In this document: positions 46,224 through 58,070 of the stretch, piece by piece
Layout: each line of letters opens with the position of its first letter
Position numbering within the stretch: the first letter of the stretch is position 1
Source of the DNA: Neckera pumila
Taxonomy: Eukaryota; Streptophyta; Bryopsida; Hypnales; Neckeraceae
Length of the DNA: 64,000 nucleotides
Assembly: GCA_963969595.1 (NCBI GenBank)
Contig: OZ018410.1
Span: 43,815,413-43,879,412, forward strand
Direction: 5' to 3'
The notes under the pieces: generated by a model
What the model saw: the letters and a program-made list of their open reading frames with translations, nothing else
The model's database searches: none
Told to the model about the DNA's origin: nothing
Made by a program: the position numbers and the translations under genes

Positions 46224-48352
46224 GTTAGATTTTTTTAATCTCGTTTTCCTTGGTTGTCTATTATGTTGAGATCTCATGGACTATGCGTCCCTTGGTCGTG
46301 TTTTTGGTACAATTGGAAAGTCCTCAACGAGGAGGTGTGCACAGTCTTTGTTTGGAGCTACGGTGGGAAAGTCATTGAATTTCAAAGCTTTTTATGAATT
46401 AGAAAATTGCTTTTACTTCTTTTTTTTTCTTTTTTTTTTTTCTTTTTTTTGATGGGTGGGTGGGGATGGGGTGGGGGGCAACGGCACATAGCACACTAGT
46501 CCATTCCCCAAGTTAGGTTGTTTGTTTGTTACGTTGAGATCTCCTGGACAGTGCATCTCCAGCCGCGTTCTTGGTACCATCTAAAAACCCTCAAAGAAGA
46601 AGGGTTCATGAGATTCGTTTTGTGGCGTTTGGACGTACGGTGTGAAAGATATTGAATTTTGAAGTTGTTAATGAGTTAAAAAGATAAAAATAAAAAAGTC
46701 ACTTTTCCTTTTCTTTTTTTTTTCTCTTCTTTTGGCTGGGGCCACGGCCCCTATGACCTTCCCTGCCTGCCTGCCTTTCCCAGACCCAGCAATGTGAGCA
46801 GGTATATTCTCCTTGTCAGAGGGTCATCATCATCATTTTTCCATGAGCAGCCGGGGCAGCACTGCACTGCACTGCAGCAATGGCGAACGAGGGGCAAGGG
46901 CGAGGGGTCTGTCCGTACCTGACATTCAATAACAGTCTCCGTCCTCGCTCGCTGCATTGATAAAAGAGGAACTTGGCCTTCGCCTAGGACAGGTGCACGG
47001 GCACGGGCACGGGCATGGGCAGGTCAAGGGCTGGGGGTGGGTGGGTCCAACGAACCAAGCGCGCTCTCATGCGGGACCTAAAGACCGGTCAGAGACTCCC
47101 AAGGGACCCCTCATAAAGAAGACATTCAAAGCCAACAATTAAACAAGAAAAAGAAAAGAAAAGTAAAGGGCCTCCCTACTCGCCACCAACGCATGTGAAC
47201 GCGTAGTAGTCACTAGTCAGGTGGAGGAAACGAAACGGCCGCGACCCCGACCAATCCTTTCAATTGCACTGTGGTTCGGCAAGGACACGAAGTTACTCTG
47301 GATCCATTGGAGTTTTTAAGTTTTTTTTTTAAATGGGGGGGAATGGAATCTACGTGGAGTGATTTCTCGAGGCTGGCTAGATGTTAGCCCTGCCTTTCAA
47401 TGGCCGGCCAATTCATGCACAAGTTTACAAAACTCACAACGGTAAGGTAGAAGCACCAGTTGTCGACCAACCACGCCCAGTACCCAACCTGTAGGGTGCG
47501 CTATTTCCAACCTTAGGTTGGAAATCAGGCTTGAGTGTTGTTTTTCAGCCTTTTTCAAGGTTGGACTAATATGATTATGACACATGTCCCGAAATAGTGA
47601 GCATCATTGACGATCGGAATTGGAAGACTCTAGACATTGTCGACTAGTGAAATGCACTTTTTGGCTCCCAAAATTCACTATAATTTCAATTTTGGAAATT
47701 CAAATTATGAAAATTTTGCAATCTCCATCTTTCTTATCTTCCTACATGGGAAAAATTTCCACCACCTCATACTGCGCACAATCTGCTCCAAAACTCCTTA
47801 AATGATCGACTATTGGTGCTTCTACCTTAATGGGAAGATGCTGAGGGGCTTGAAAATTCTTCTGGATTTGGCCTGGGCTGGATTAAGTTACAGTAGATGA
47901 ATGCAGTCAAGGGCTACTGTTTGAATACCGTAGTAGTTTGAGGGGAGACACGGTATTTACTCCGTAATTAACATGATGTGGGCACTGGGGTGGGTTCCTT
48001 GGGTAGGGATCTCGGTTTGAAGGCTCTTCAATTGGGTTGGACCAAGACCGACCAGGGACTGGGTCGGCCACTCCATGGCCATTAACTTCCAACAAGGAGA
48101 AGAGAACCTTGCCTGCGCTGTTGGGGGACTGGCTTGGATCCAGAGGGAGACTCGCGACGTTGTCTGTGTGCCCTCCGGCCCCTGTAACCAGGCGGATTTC
48201 ACTCAATTGTCATCCAAATACGTAACATTGTTTGTTTAGAAAAAACAAAAACAAAACGTAACATTGTTTACAATGAGGCATCCTTGAAAAAGAGACCTTC
48301 ACATGGAACAAAATTGTCTTATATGGCTCCTTGGTCAATCCCAATCCTTCAA
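46224..48352. other. Region with a GC-richer patch; no gene established
   Basis: 46735-47300 is clearly richer in G and C than the surroundings and includes a (GGGCAC)n run at 46995-47022. Frames on both strands there have unusual composition but no domain. It could be a promoter or first exon of a gene whose body lies elsewhere, or an old insertion. Confidence 0.4.
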
Positions 48353-49280
48353 TTAACCCCTAAAGGATCAAGGCCTTTTTTTCTATCAAAAAGCACTCAA
48401 AACTGCTTTTTCTATAGCAAAGAGTAAAAAAGTTTGAAAATTGTTTTTTTTACATCTAACCATATAATCTTGTACTTAACTAATATGAAAATGTGTGGAA
48501 ATTTTTTTAGAAATTTTGACCGCACGGATTGCAAGATATCTGCATTTAAAGTGCAAAAAACAAATTTTTCAGCACATTGTGGGACTAGGTTTTTTGAATT
48601 TGAACATTTTTAACTTAAAATTTTTGCACTACAGAGTTTTGAGCTTTAAATCTTTATAGTGGAGAATTGAGTTGAGAATCTAGCCAAAAAAAAAATATTA
48701 AAAAAAAACTTAATTTTCATTATTAAATTTTTTGTTAAGTGAAGTATATACGAGATAGAAGGAAAATCTAAAATATTAATATCTTTTATATGGAATTAAA
48801 ATGCACTAATCCCAATGGTGAGATTGTTCTAGCAAAAAATTGAACCACATAGAACTTTTTTTTTGAAAAATTGTAAGAATTGCATTCAGAAATGAATCCT
48901 ACAAGGGTTGTTTTTTCCAGGAAGATGCTCTAAGTGCCCGAAAAATAAGATTGTCCATAATTTTCTCATAACAAATCCAAATGGAATGAATCAAAGCTTT
49001 CCAGTTAGACAAAAATATAATCTATAGGAAAAAAAATGTCAACAAAAAAAATTGTTTTTGCAAATTATTTTTTGTTGCCCGTTCTCCCCTACTTTGAGTT
49101 TGTTTGGGCATAACTTTTTTTCCCGGGCACTGATTGAAAAAAATTATATTCCCATAAAGCTTATCAATTTTTCTATCTTCAAAAAAAGTTTCAAAAAATC
49201 AGGACAAAAATTCAGCCCGTAGGTACCCGCCTGAAGTCCCACTTGTCCATTGAACAAACACTTGGTCCTTTAGGGGTTAA
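48353..49280 (+). mobile_element. TTAA element, subfamily B
   Basis: 928 bp, TTAACCCCTAAAGGATCAAGG to GGTCCTTTAGGGGTTAA, both TTAA flanks intact. One of the best-preserved B copies, with 61932-62859 and 63172-63998. Confidence 0.88.
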
Positions 49281-49335
49281 TTGATAAGTTCCCTCTAAGC
49301 ATCTAGCAAATCTTAACTCCCAAAGTCCCATTGTC

Positions 49336-50154
49336 AAGGACCATCCCTTCGAAATGGCTAGGCTCTCTTCCACTTACCTTTTTTCCCCACTTGAAAGACG
49401 TCTAGCACAAAACTTGCTCTCAAAAGGAGGCAATGTTTATTTGGCCTATTGGCACAACGCTATGCCATCCATTCATAGAGAGTGCAAATTAATCCGGGCA
49501 TTGATATCACATGCAATTGTTGCTCCCTTGGGACTGATGAACTGACACATCTTCATTGTTTTTTCTCTTGCCCACGCACTCAAGAGATATGGGAGTATGC
49601 CCAAACCATTCTTCGCCACATCCAAGGAAACTTATTGACCACTGGCCTTCATGTTAGGTTCAATTTCACTCAATGTCAATGTGTTGTTGGCTCTGCCTTC
49701 CTTCAACGTTTTCAAAGCCTCAAGATGATTTGGTTTCTTCTCCAAGGCTCAAACTCTATGGATTATCTGGGTCTCCAAGAACAACAAGGTTTTAAGTCAA
49801 CATCTTTAAATTTCTCTCAAAAACTTAAATCCTTTGGGAAGCTTTGTTGGACTCCGATCGTGCAGCTCAAATGAAGGTTTATCTGGTAGCTTGTCGTCAT
49901 CTTCAATAAGCTTATACTATCTAGCTGAATTTTGATAGTATTTGGCTTCAATCTCCTATTCTTGCATGTAGGAATGGTGAACACATACATTATATGGACA
50001 AGAGTCCTCCTCCTTGTAGTCCTTTTTTGTAGTTTTGTCCTAACTTTTTCTTTGTCGATACTTGTTTTTCTTAATTGTCCAGCCTTTGGTTTGGTTGTTT
50101 TGTATGTTTTTTTTTTTTAATAATGCAATGGTTCTTCCATTTGTTCCAAAAAAA
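49336..50154 (+). pseudogene. 5'-truncated LINE (non-LTR retrotransposon) 3' end
   Basis: AAGTCCCATTGTC stands on both sides (49323-49335 and 50155-50167) and the insert ends in a run of A. The frames at 49354-49545 and 49482-49874 together carry the zf-RVT-like C-terminal domain of plant LINE ORF2: NPGID..C..C, then H..CFFSCP.TQEIW.YA..ILRHIQG. The frame is broken between the two. The closest relative in the window is the LINE at 53775-56285. Confidence 0.85.
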
Positions 50155-50278
50155 AAGTCCCATTGTCCCCTTTAGAGACACCTAAATGGATTTTGGATAG
50201 GCTCCTATGGCTTCAATTTTTATCATGATTTTTTGAATTTTTTTTGAAGATAGGAAAACACACCAGCTTTCTAGGAAT

Positions 50279-51003
50279 GGGTCGTTGCAAGAAACACTTG
50301 TCCTTTTTGGTGTCCCTTTGACCTTGGACACATACATTTTTACTCATAACTTTTGCATTGTATGTTTTTTTCTCATGAAATTTGAAGTAAGGTACATGTA
50401 GTAGTTTCAGACATTGTGTAATTTTTTCCAATTTTTTTAAATTAGTTTACTATTTTTAAATTGCCCCCGATTGGATGTCTACTTTGGCCATTTTGGAGGT
50501 TTTTAGTACTATTTTCAACATAAAAATGCAAATTTGAAGGTGAAAATTGGTATACAAGGAGTTCTACTAAAATTACACAAGCCTACAAAGAATTTTTTGA
50601 AAACAATAAAGTGTCCATCTTCCACATATGCTCAAAGTGTACTACCTTTGTGCATGTGCAAAGAATACAATTTTTTTTTCCCAAAAGTGAAAATGTTTGA
50701 GGAGAAGCACCTCCAAGTTAGAAAAAATGGATTTTTTCTTTAATTTTTTGATTTTCTTTACTATTTTCTAAAAACAAAATCCCATACTTTGTATTTTCTT
50801 GCATTTTCCATCATGCTTAGAATGTGCATAACTTTTAGAAATAAATTTTTTTAGGTCTGAATTTTCACATACATACTATTTTTAAGTGCTTTACAAATTA
50901 TCCATATTTTATTTTATTTAAAAAAATTTATCCCAAAAGTCACAATACTCCAATACTAAGGCCGTTTTGAGCCAAAACCTGCAGGTGTTTCTTGCAACTA
51001 CCC
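50279..51003. mobile_element. GGGT-ended TIR element
   Basis: The left terminus is GGGTCGTTGCAAGAAACAC and the right is the complement of GGGTAGTTGCAAGAAACAC, a 19-bp TIR with one mismatch. GAAT occurs on both sides. The element is 725 bp with no recognisable transposase. It lies within the B element at 49313-51179. Confidence 0.7.
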
Positions 51004-51179
51004 GAATACCATTTTTATTTCAATCTATGCCCGAAAGCAAATGTCATGACATCCTAAGCCCAAAAAAAGTAAAATTTTCAAATTTTCGCTTCTCATAGAA
51101 AGTATTTTTGGCTCTTTGCAATAGAAATGGCAATTCTAGGTGGAATTTGATGGAAAAGGGCCTTAGAAATTTAAGGGTT

Positions 51180-53059
51180 CATACCTTCCCAATATGGGGA
51201 GGACCATTGTTTGGATATAGAACATATTATGGACTTGCAATCTTGACTATAGTGTTACATGCCACTATGTACATGCAGATTTGGGATGAAACTTCACTTG
51301 TTTATCCAATGTTATATACATTCATTCATATGTGGCCTTTACTTTGAAGTTGTATAGGGCCATTTTTAGCTTTTTCAATTGGAGATATTTTGTAATGCAT
51401 TTCTATTTTCTTGAGTCTAAACTCATTACTTTGCCAAAAAAATGTTCTAAATACCCCCCTATCAATTAATAATAGTCTCCGTTTGGCTACCATAAAGAAT
51501 GAAGAATCGCCAATGGTTTAACTACGCAAGGACACGAGGAACAAAAATTGTCATTTGGATGGTCAAACAATCATTTTCGTATTGAAGGATAAGTGATATT
51601 CATCTAATTCTTTGTAAAACTTTACAATCACAATATTTATATTATTGAATAAAATTTGAGTTATATTAGTTGTATTTTGGTTTTATGCGTAGTATTTTAT
51701 TAAAAAAACGGTATGCTTATATACTTTATTAAATAATATTTTAGTATTATATTATATTATATTATATTTAGTATATATTTAATATTATATTTTATTAAAG
51801 AAACGGTATGCTTATATTTTAGTAATTGAGCTTTACCCTCTTTGAAACTTGATTTTTTTTTTAAGTAACGATGTGAATTAAAAGAAGAAGAAACTACAAC
51901 TCCGTCCAATTCACGCGGACAGTTCAGCCTAGAGGGAAGGCTAACGAACAAATTCCACCTTGAAATTTTGTTTTGAAGCTTCATTATGCTTTCATTTGGT
52001 TTGGAGCAAAATAGAGCTTACAAAATAAACCTTCTAAAGTCTAACATACTTCTATCCTCAAATTTTCAATTTTTAAGCAAGTTTTGTATTTTATATGAAT
52101 TTTCTTCTTTTTCTCTTCAAATATTTATAGTATTTGAAATTTTCACAAAAAAATCTAATTTGAGGAGGTAAAATCACATTTGAACAAAAGGTGTGAAAAT
52201 TATGGATTTTGAGTTATTTTTTAATCTTAAATTATTCTAAATTATGGATCTTTGGAAAGGGAGTATGATTAAACCAAGACAAAAATTAAACCAATGGTAC
52301 AAGGCTACACTAGTGTATATGGCTATAGAATAAAAAATGCTAATAATTATATTATGGAATTGAAACATGCCAATTTTAATGATGGAAATGGTATGCACAA
52401 TTTTCTTCTTTTTAAAATAATTTTTCCAATGAAATTCATAACTATCATCAAAACAAATTTATTCATATTATTCAATTCTACTATTCAAATATGAAATTGA
52501 AAATCTATCCTACAAAGAGATTGATTTTCAAATTTTTAATGTTTTTTCTTTTATACCTAAAAGTAAGAAGAAGTCTAACCATAACTAATTCTTTTTATAA
52601 AGTTGGCTCGTTGGCTGGCATAAAAAGGTATAAGAATTTTCTACTTCACAAAAAATATTGCCAAAAATAAGGCTATTAGAAATTTGGTTCCAAAATAAAA
52701 GAACTCATTTTCACTAATAAAGAGTTTTGAATAAGTTAACCCTAAAAGGATAAGACCTATTACAATGATGTTTTGCCAAAGTGATCTTGTTGGATAAAAT
52801 ATTCCGGATTAAGGCTGATTATAACATTTTAAAAATCCATTTTGCACTTTGAGGCACTCATGTCATGTTCAAAACTTTAAGTTTCAGAGCCTTTACAAAG
52901 TGCAGTTTTGAAGTACTAAAGATTGGAATTTTAAGGCATTTTCAAAGAGCACCGGTGGGCACTTAATTGTTGAGTGTGAGGTTGTCATTTTGTGGGCGAT
53001 TAGTATGGATCTAGAACCATATGCAGACCTCTATCCCACCTCTTAGAGTTTCATCTCCT
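51180..53059. other. AT-rich region without genes
   Basis: Contains TTATA-type microsatellite sequence at about 51735-51790 and a TTAACCCTAAAAGG motif at 52736 that may be a relic element end. No coding or RNA feature. Confidence 0.4.
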
Positions 53060-53467
53060 TTAACCCTTTAACGCCCAATAAATTGGCTAGAGTTCTTGAT
53101 ACAATACAATATGCTTCGCATCCTAATAGTGTTAGCGTTAATGAAAAGGATTTCGCCTTGCCAGGTGCTACAAGACAAAATTGTGGATATAAGTAGTAAG
53201 CAATTGGTAGAAATTTGTTGCATCCCAATAGTATCAATGTTAATGGAAAGGATTTGGGGCCTCTACAAGCTACAAATGAGTGAGCAAGCAAGCAAGCCAT
53301 TTAGAATTGCCCAACTCAGACCATACTACAGAAACAACAATAAACTTACTATACAATTAATGAAAAGCAGAAAAAACTAAACAAAAGATTCCATTGGGGC
53401 CCATGCATATTGTATTGTTTCAAAAATGGTAGGCCATTTCTGGCTCAAATCGACGTTTTAGGATTAA
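53060..53467. mobile_element. 408-bp TTAA-bounded element of a third type
   Basis: Starts TTAACCCTTTAACGCC and ends CGACGTTTTAGGATTAA, so the termini resemble the 230-bp family. The interior differs and holds a two-unit repeat of about 115 bp (units near 53118 and 53222 with AATAGT.T.A..GTTAATG.AAAGGATTT). Confidence 0.55.
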
Positions 53468-53766
53468 TGAGACAACACTCAAAGAGATGCAAAAAATAAA
53501 AACAAACAATGTTGATCAATTCCTTTCATCCTTTCATTTGTGTTTTGATTGATGGTTTCATAGATGGAAGGAAAACTACTACTCGGAGTTGTTTTGTTGG
53601 TTCCAAATAGCAATTGAAAGCTGAATATGACAATTCTTAGTGTCACAAAGTGCAACATGAAGATCATTTTGGGACCAGTACATGCATTCTTCATTTCTAT
53701 AGTATTGGATATCCACAAAAAAATATCATGAGGTAACTATAGACAAAGTCATCCATCGGATTTTTT
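53468..53766. other. Spacer downstream of the LINE 3' end
   Basis: No recognisable feature; the LINE poly(A) tract begins at its right edge. Confidence 0.4.
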
Positions 53767-56285
53767 TTATTTTTTTTTGGTAACAAATGGAGACCATTGT
53801 ATTAAGGAAAAATAAATAACCACCAAGCCAGAGGCTGCGGCAAATGAAGAGAATAAGAGCAAAATGAAGAGAAGATGAGCAGCACAAGGAAACAAGAAAC
53901 TAAGAGAACAAACAAAGAGGAGGACCCTCTTTGTTCCACCTAATAGAGTAACCAATTCTAGTAGCAAGAACCGGGGATTGTAGCCAAATACTAGAAAACT
54001 TGGTCCAAATTCTAGAAGAATGCTGAGGACTACGTCTAGAAGCAAGGTCCGTTTTAAGGGCGACAACCCGTCCTGAGTCAAGAAGGGTACACGAACAATT
54101 AACCATGTTGTGTGAACTTTGTGGAACATTCTAGAAATAGGAGTCCCAAAAATATATTGGATGGCATCTAATCTTCGATGAGGATCCAAAATTGGAGACG
54201 CGCCACGAATATGATGCATCATCAAAAGTGCATAATCCCAAATTTCTTGGGATCCCAAGTAGTCGAAGAACCTATGCAGAGAGGTCTCTATGACAAGGTA
54301 ATTGCAAAAAATACAATTTTCATCAATCCCTGGTGCAATTTGGCCCGCCATGAATTAACAGCAACGGCATTATGCTAAATAGACCAAATAAAGGCCGCCT
54401 CCTTCTAGGGGCGGGCTTTGATCCAAATATCTCTCCAACATGGGGCATAGGAATCCGAGAGGAGGATGGGCCATTTTGCTGCTACAGGATGCTTCAGCTA
54501 AGTTAAATTCGTAAGTAGCTTATGACTAAGGGCAGCCATATACTCCATGAGTGGTTTGCTATCGGACCACTTCCATTGCCCTGGATCATACTAAAGGAGA
54601 TGGATGGGTCCTAAGAACAAAAGCTTGGGTGGATGCCTTCTCCTTTTCTTGACTTGGCTACACGAATTGTCCGTAGGATGCTTCTATGGACCGAGGCAGT
54701 TGTTACATCCAAAAGGAGAGATAATTGTCTAGAGTGAATGGCCTCGGTAGCACGTGTAGAATTAACCACCAAGGAAATATCTTGAATTTGAGGACCGAAT
54801 AACATAGGGTTGGATTTAGACACCAACCATGGGATCTCTGGAAGTGTATCATTGGGCATGGAATAGAGTCTAGCCCAATCCACTATAGAAGCAAAACAAG
54901 ACTGGTCAAATAAGAATTAAAGCCAGATATGCCGGATGTGAGAGATCAGAAAGAACCAGTGGTGGCGCTCCATAGTAGTAAGTGGAAACTCCTCTAAGAT
55001 GGTCTCCCATATCTTAAACTCACTAGCATTAGCATCCCATAAGTCTCCAATAGTCTGAAGACCAACCCTAGCTAAGACTCGTGGTCAATTGACAGGGATA
55101 TAAAAATTGGAATCTATAAAGCTCGTTGACCACCAAATGCTAGTCGAAAGAACCTCAGATGCATTAGTAGGTGGAACTAAGTCAATGTGCTTCACAAGCT
55201 TCTTCTATGCAGAGGAGATGTGATTCCATACTCTCGACCGTCTGGACACCAATCACTAGAAGAAAACTACATTCTACTTGACAAAAACTGCGTTATGAAT
55301 GTCAAATCTGCGTTTTACTTGACAGAAACTGCGTTGTACTCAACAAAACAGTGTCAAGTAGTTTATGTTGAGCTGACAAAACAGTATCATGTAGTTTTTG
55401 TTGAGTTCTCCATTTGTAACGCAGAATTATGCATTTCAAAGTTTCAACACAGAATTTGAAAAGTAAAACGCAGATTTTTGACAAGTAAAACGCAGAATTT
55501 TGTTTTTGAAATGCAGAATTATGTTTTACAAATAGAGAACTCAACAAAAACTATTTGATATTGTTTTGTCAAGTAGAATGCAATTTTCTTCTAGTGGATG
55601 GTCTTTGTACCATAAGCCATGCAACTGAGGAGAACCAAAATCTTGACTTTGGATGTGGTTTCGTATAGTGAATCTGGTATCGAAGGAGAGCCTTAAGTCT
55701 AGAGATACCAAGTTCTACGGCATACAAAATCCACTTAGCTAGTAAGGCATTGAGAGACACTTCTTGGTCAAGTAATTGGAGGCTGCCAACTGATTTCGAC
55801 AAGCAACAATCATCCCAGCTGACCCCAGTCTGAGACAAGTGTTTGGAGCCACTCCACAAATAGTTGCGCGTACTACCGCTAGCTATCCTAATTGTTTGAA
55901 TAGAACCACACCAAATTGCCATAAAGTAGTAAATGGACAAGAGGATAATTGCGTTTACCACAATTGCTCGCTTGACTAAAGAGAGGTGTTGAACAGTCCA
56001 GTACTTCAACTTCTTGGTAGTCTTCTATTGTAAAAACAAGCCCACATCCGCAATCTCTAGTGAAATACCAAAAGGGGCTCCTAATAATTTTAAAAAAGAA
56101 TGAGGAAGGGCCCAAGTGATTCCAAAATCATTGAGCCAGTCAAAGGGGAGGATATGTGAGAACCAATATTTGGTACTTTTGGTCTAGTGAATAACCAGAA
56201 CTGATGCAGAGCCAAAATGGTGAATGAGATCCATCGTGTCTTCAAGAATATTTCTTGGCCATCGGCTTTTGGGCTACAACAACCT
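53767..56285 (-). pseudogene. LINE reverse-transcriptase fragment, broken
   Basis: Read on the minus strand from about 56285, there is the RT C-terminal region (FGITWA, then LG.PFGI, KYWTVQHLSLVKRAIVVNAI, RNYLWSG, VSWDDCC), later the zf-RVT-like block PGIDENCIFCN...EIWDYALLMMHHIRG, and an A-rich tail after CAATGGTCTCCATTTGTTAC. This order is that of plant L1-type LINE ORF2. Stops and frameshifts occur throughout, and CACTA-type element 55254-55596 is inserted. The upstream RT and endonuclease parts are missing, so it is 5' truncated. Confidence 0.85.
55254..55596. mobile_element. CACTA-ended foldback MITE inserted in the LINE
   Basis: Left CACTAGAAGAAAACTACATT and right the complement of CACTAGAAGAAAATTGCATT; the TIR continues to about 29 bp. 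It is 343 bp with an interior rich in ACGCAGA.TTT repeats in both directions. CACTA/TAGTG ends fit the CACTA (En/Spm) superfamily. The expected 3-bp duplication is imperfect (AAT/GAT). Confidence 0.75.
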
Positions 56286-56291
56286 TATAAA

Positions 56292-56641
56292 CACTAGAAA
56301 AAAATTGCGTTGCTCTCCATATGCTCTTAACAAGCTCTCAACAAAATCTAGCTGATGTTTTTTTGTTAGAAACACACTAGAAGAAAATTAGAAGAAAACT
56401 ACTTCAATTTCAACAAAACCAATTTGTGTGTTTGTTGTGTCCAACGCAAAATCTGCGTTTTTCAACTTCTTTCAACGCAGATTTTGCGTTGGACACAACA
56501 AACACACAAATTGGTTTTGTTGAAATTGAAGCAGTTTTCTTCTAATTTTCTTCTAGTGTGTTTCTAACAAAAAAACATCAGCTAGATTTTGTTGAGAGCT
56601 TGTTGAGAGCATATGGAGAGCAACGCAGTTTTCTTCTAGTG
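56292..56641. mobile_element. 350-bp near-perfect hairpin with CACTA ends
   Basis: Arms 56292-56457 and 56476-56641 are complementary over about 166 bp with only a handful of differences, around an 18-base loop. The termini are CACTAG/CTAGTG and AAA flanks both sides, the 3-bp duplication expected of CACTA elements. A second CACTAGAAGAAAATTAGAAG end lies inside each arm (56378 and its mirror), so one such element appears to have been built from, or into, another. Confidence 0.85.
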
Positions 56642-56912
56642 AAAGTTAAGTTGGCGTATCTATAAAATTGAATTTTTTTTCCGTTTTTTTCCTTTTTATT
56701 ATTAGGAATGCAAAGAAGTATTGTGCATCTCTTCTTTATACAAACTCTTGCCAAATTTAATGGGCTAAAAGTTTTCAAAATTCTCTTCCCCCATCCTTAT
56801 TCATCGAATGTGCCCATAAATAATCAATTGGCTAATTACCAACTGGAATATAGGATAAAACTCATTAAACTTAGATTTAAAGGGCCATTACTAAACATGC
56901 CAGGAAAAAAAT
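56642..56912. other. Spacer
   Basis: No feature recognised. Confidence 0.4.
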
Positions 56913-58070
56913 TTAACCCCTAAAGTTCCATGACTATGTTTTCACCAAAAAATGCTCAAAAACTACCATTTTTAGTACAAGTATTAACTTTTTGAAAAAA
57001 ACTTTTTTTTGACACATGTAACCATAGGATCTTGTAGTATGCTGATTTAAGAACATGTGGTAAAAATTTCAAAAGTTTCCACAACGTGGATTGCAAAATA
57101 TAAGCATTCAAATTCACTGAAATCATTTTTTTAGTCCTGCCAAAAATAGGGGCAGCTGTACTTCACAAGCTCACTTTTCTATGAAAAAATGTCCCAAATG
57201 GTGGTGCTTGTTTGGATTCCATTTTCTAGACAAGTTGGATTGAAAAATTCTCAAATCATTTGGAATTTTACAACCTATTGGAAAAAAATAGTAAGTTGCC
57301 AATAGTAGAGTGATTCAAAATACTAAATTGTTAAAAATTTAATTATGGAAATGAAAAATGCCAATCTCAATGGTTGCAATGTTGCAATAAACAATCTACA
57401 TCTTATGATTTTATTCTTTTCAAAAAATATTGATAATCGAGTAACATAAAGGACTTCAAAGTTTATTTTAGAGTAGAGAATCCAAAATTGCTTGCAAACA
57501 AACAAAATCCTCATAATTTTTGATTCATTGATCAAAATGGAATGATATGAAGCTTTCCACGTATATATAACTCTAAAAAATCAATTTCAAATTTTGGTTT
57601 ATGAAAAAAGTGAATTTTTTTATATGCCCAAATTGAGAAACAAACTACATAGCATGCAATAACTTTTGACTTATGTTTCTAAATGTCATGAAATTTATTG
57701 CATATGAAAGATATTCCTTGTTCCCACCTTCTATTAAATTTGGGCCAAAAATATAGAATTCTTCATTCATATGTACTTGCCCAAAACTACTATGTAGACA
57801 AAAATCGCATCACTATAAGAAACCCACGTTTTAGATGACATTAGCGTAATCTATGCAGACGCATTTTTGTGGATGCAAAATAAAACAACTTGTGTTTTTA
57901 TATCAATAATAATGTCCAAGGGAATATCTGGATGTTACATTGGACGTTATTATTGACATAAAAACACAAGTGTTTTATTTTGCGTCCACAGAAATGCGTC
58001 TGCTTAGGTTATGGTAATGTCACCTAAAACGCGGGCTTCTTGTAGTGCATGTTGGTTCTTTAGGGATTAA
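56913..58070 (+). mobile_element. TTAA element, subfamily A, carrying a CACTA MITE
   Basis: TTAACCCCTAAAGTTCCATG to GTTCTTTAGGGATTAA. Without the MITE at 57811-58047 and its extra CAT, the length is about 918 bp. It then reads ATCGCATGTTGGT across the junction, as the sister copy at 28498 does. Confidence 0.85.
57811..58047. mobile_element. CACTA-ended MITE with CAT target duplication
   Basis: CACTATAAGAAACCCACGTT at the left and the complement of CACTACAAGAAGCCCGCGTT at the right, with long imperfect arms meeting near 57925. CAT stands on both sides (57808-57810 and 58048-58050). CACTACAAGAA is a typical plant CACTA terminus. A half copy lies at 8454-8575. Confidence 0.85.

Larger units (their letters stand above)
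49313..51179 (-). mobile_element. TTAA element, subfamily B, carrying two insertions
   Basis: The termini are TTAACTCCCAAAGTCCC at the left and a decayed GGGCCTTAGAAATTTAAGGG at the right. A LINE fragment (49336-50154) and a GGGT-ended element (50279-51003) interrupt it. Removing both leaves about 310 bp, shorter than the norm, so further deletion has occurred. Confidence 0.7.

Noticed and set aside
47907..48206. Overlapping 99- and 81-codon minus-strand frames
   Set aside because: No domain, no splice partners, and the opposite strand has a comparable frame. This is consistent with GC-richer non-coding DNA.
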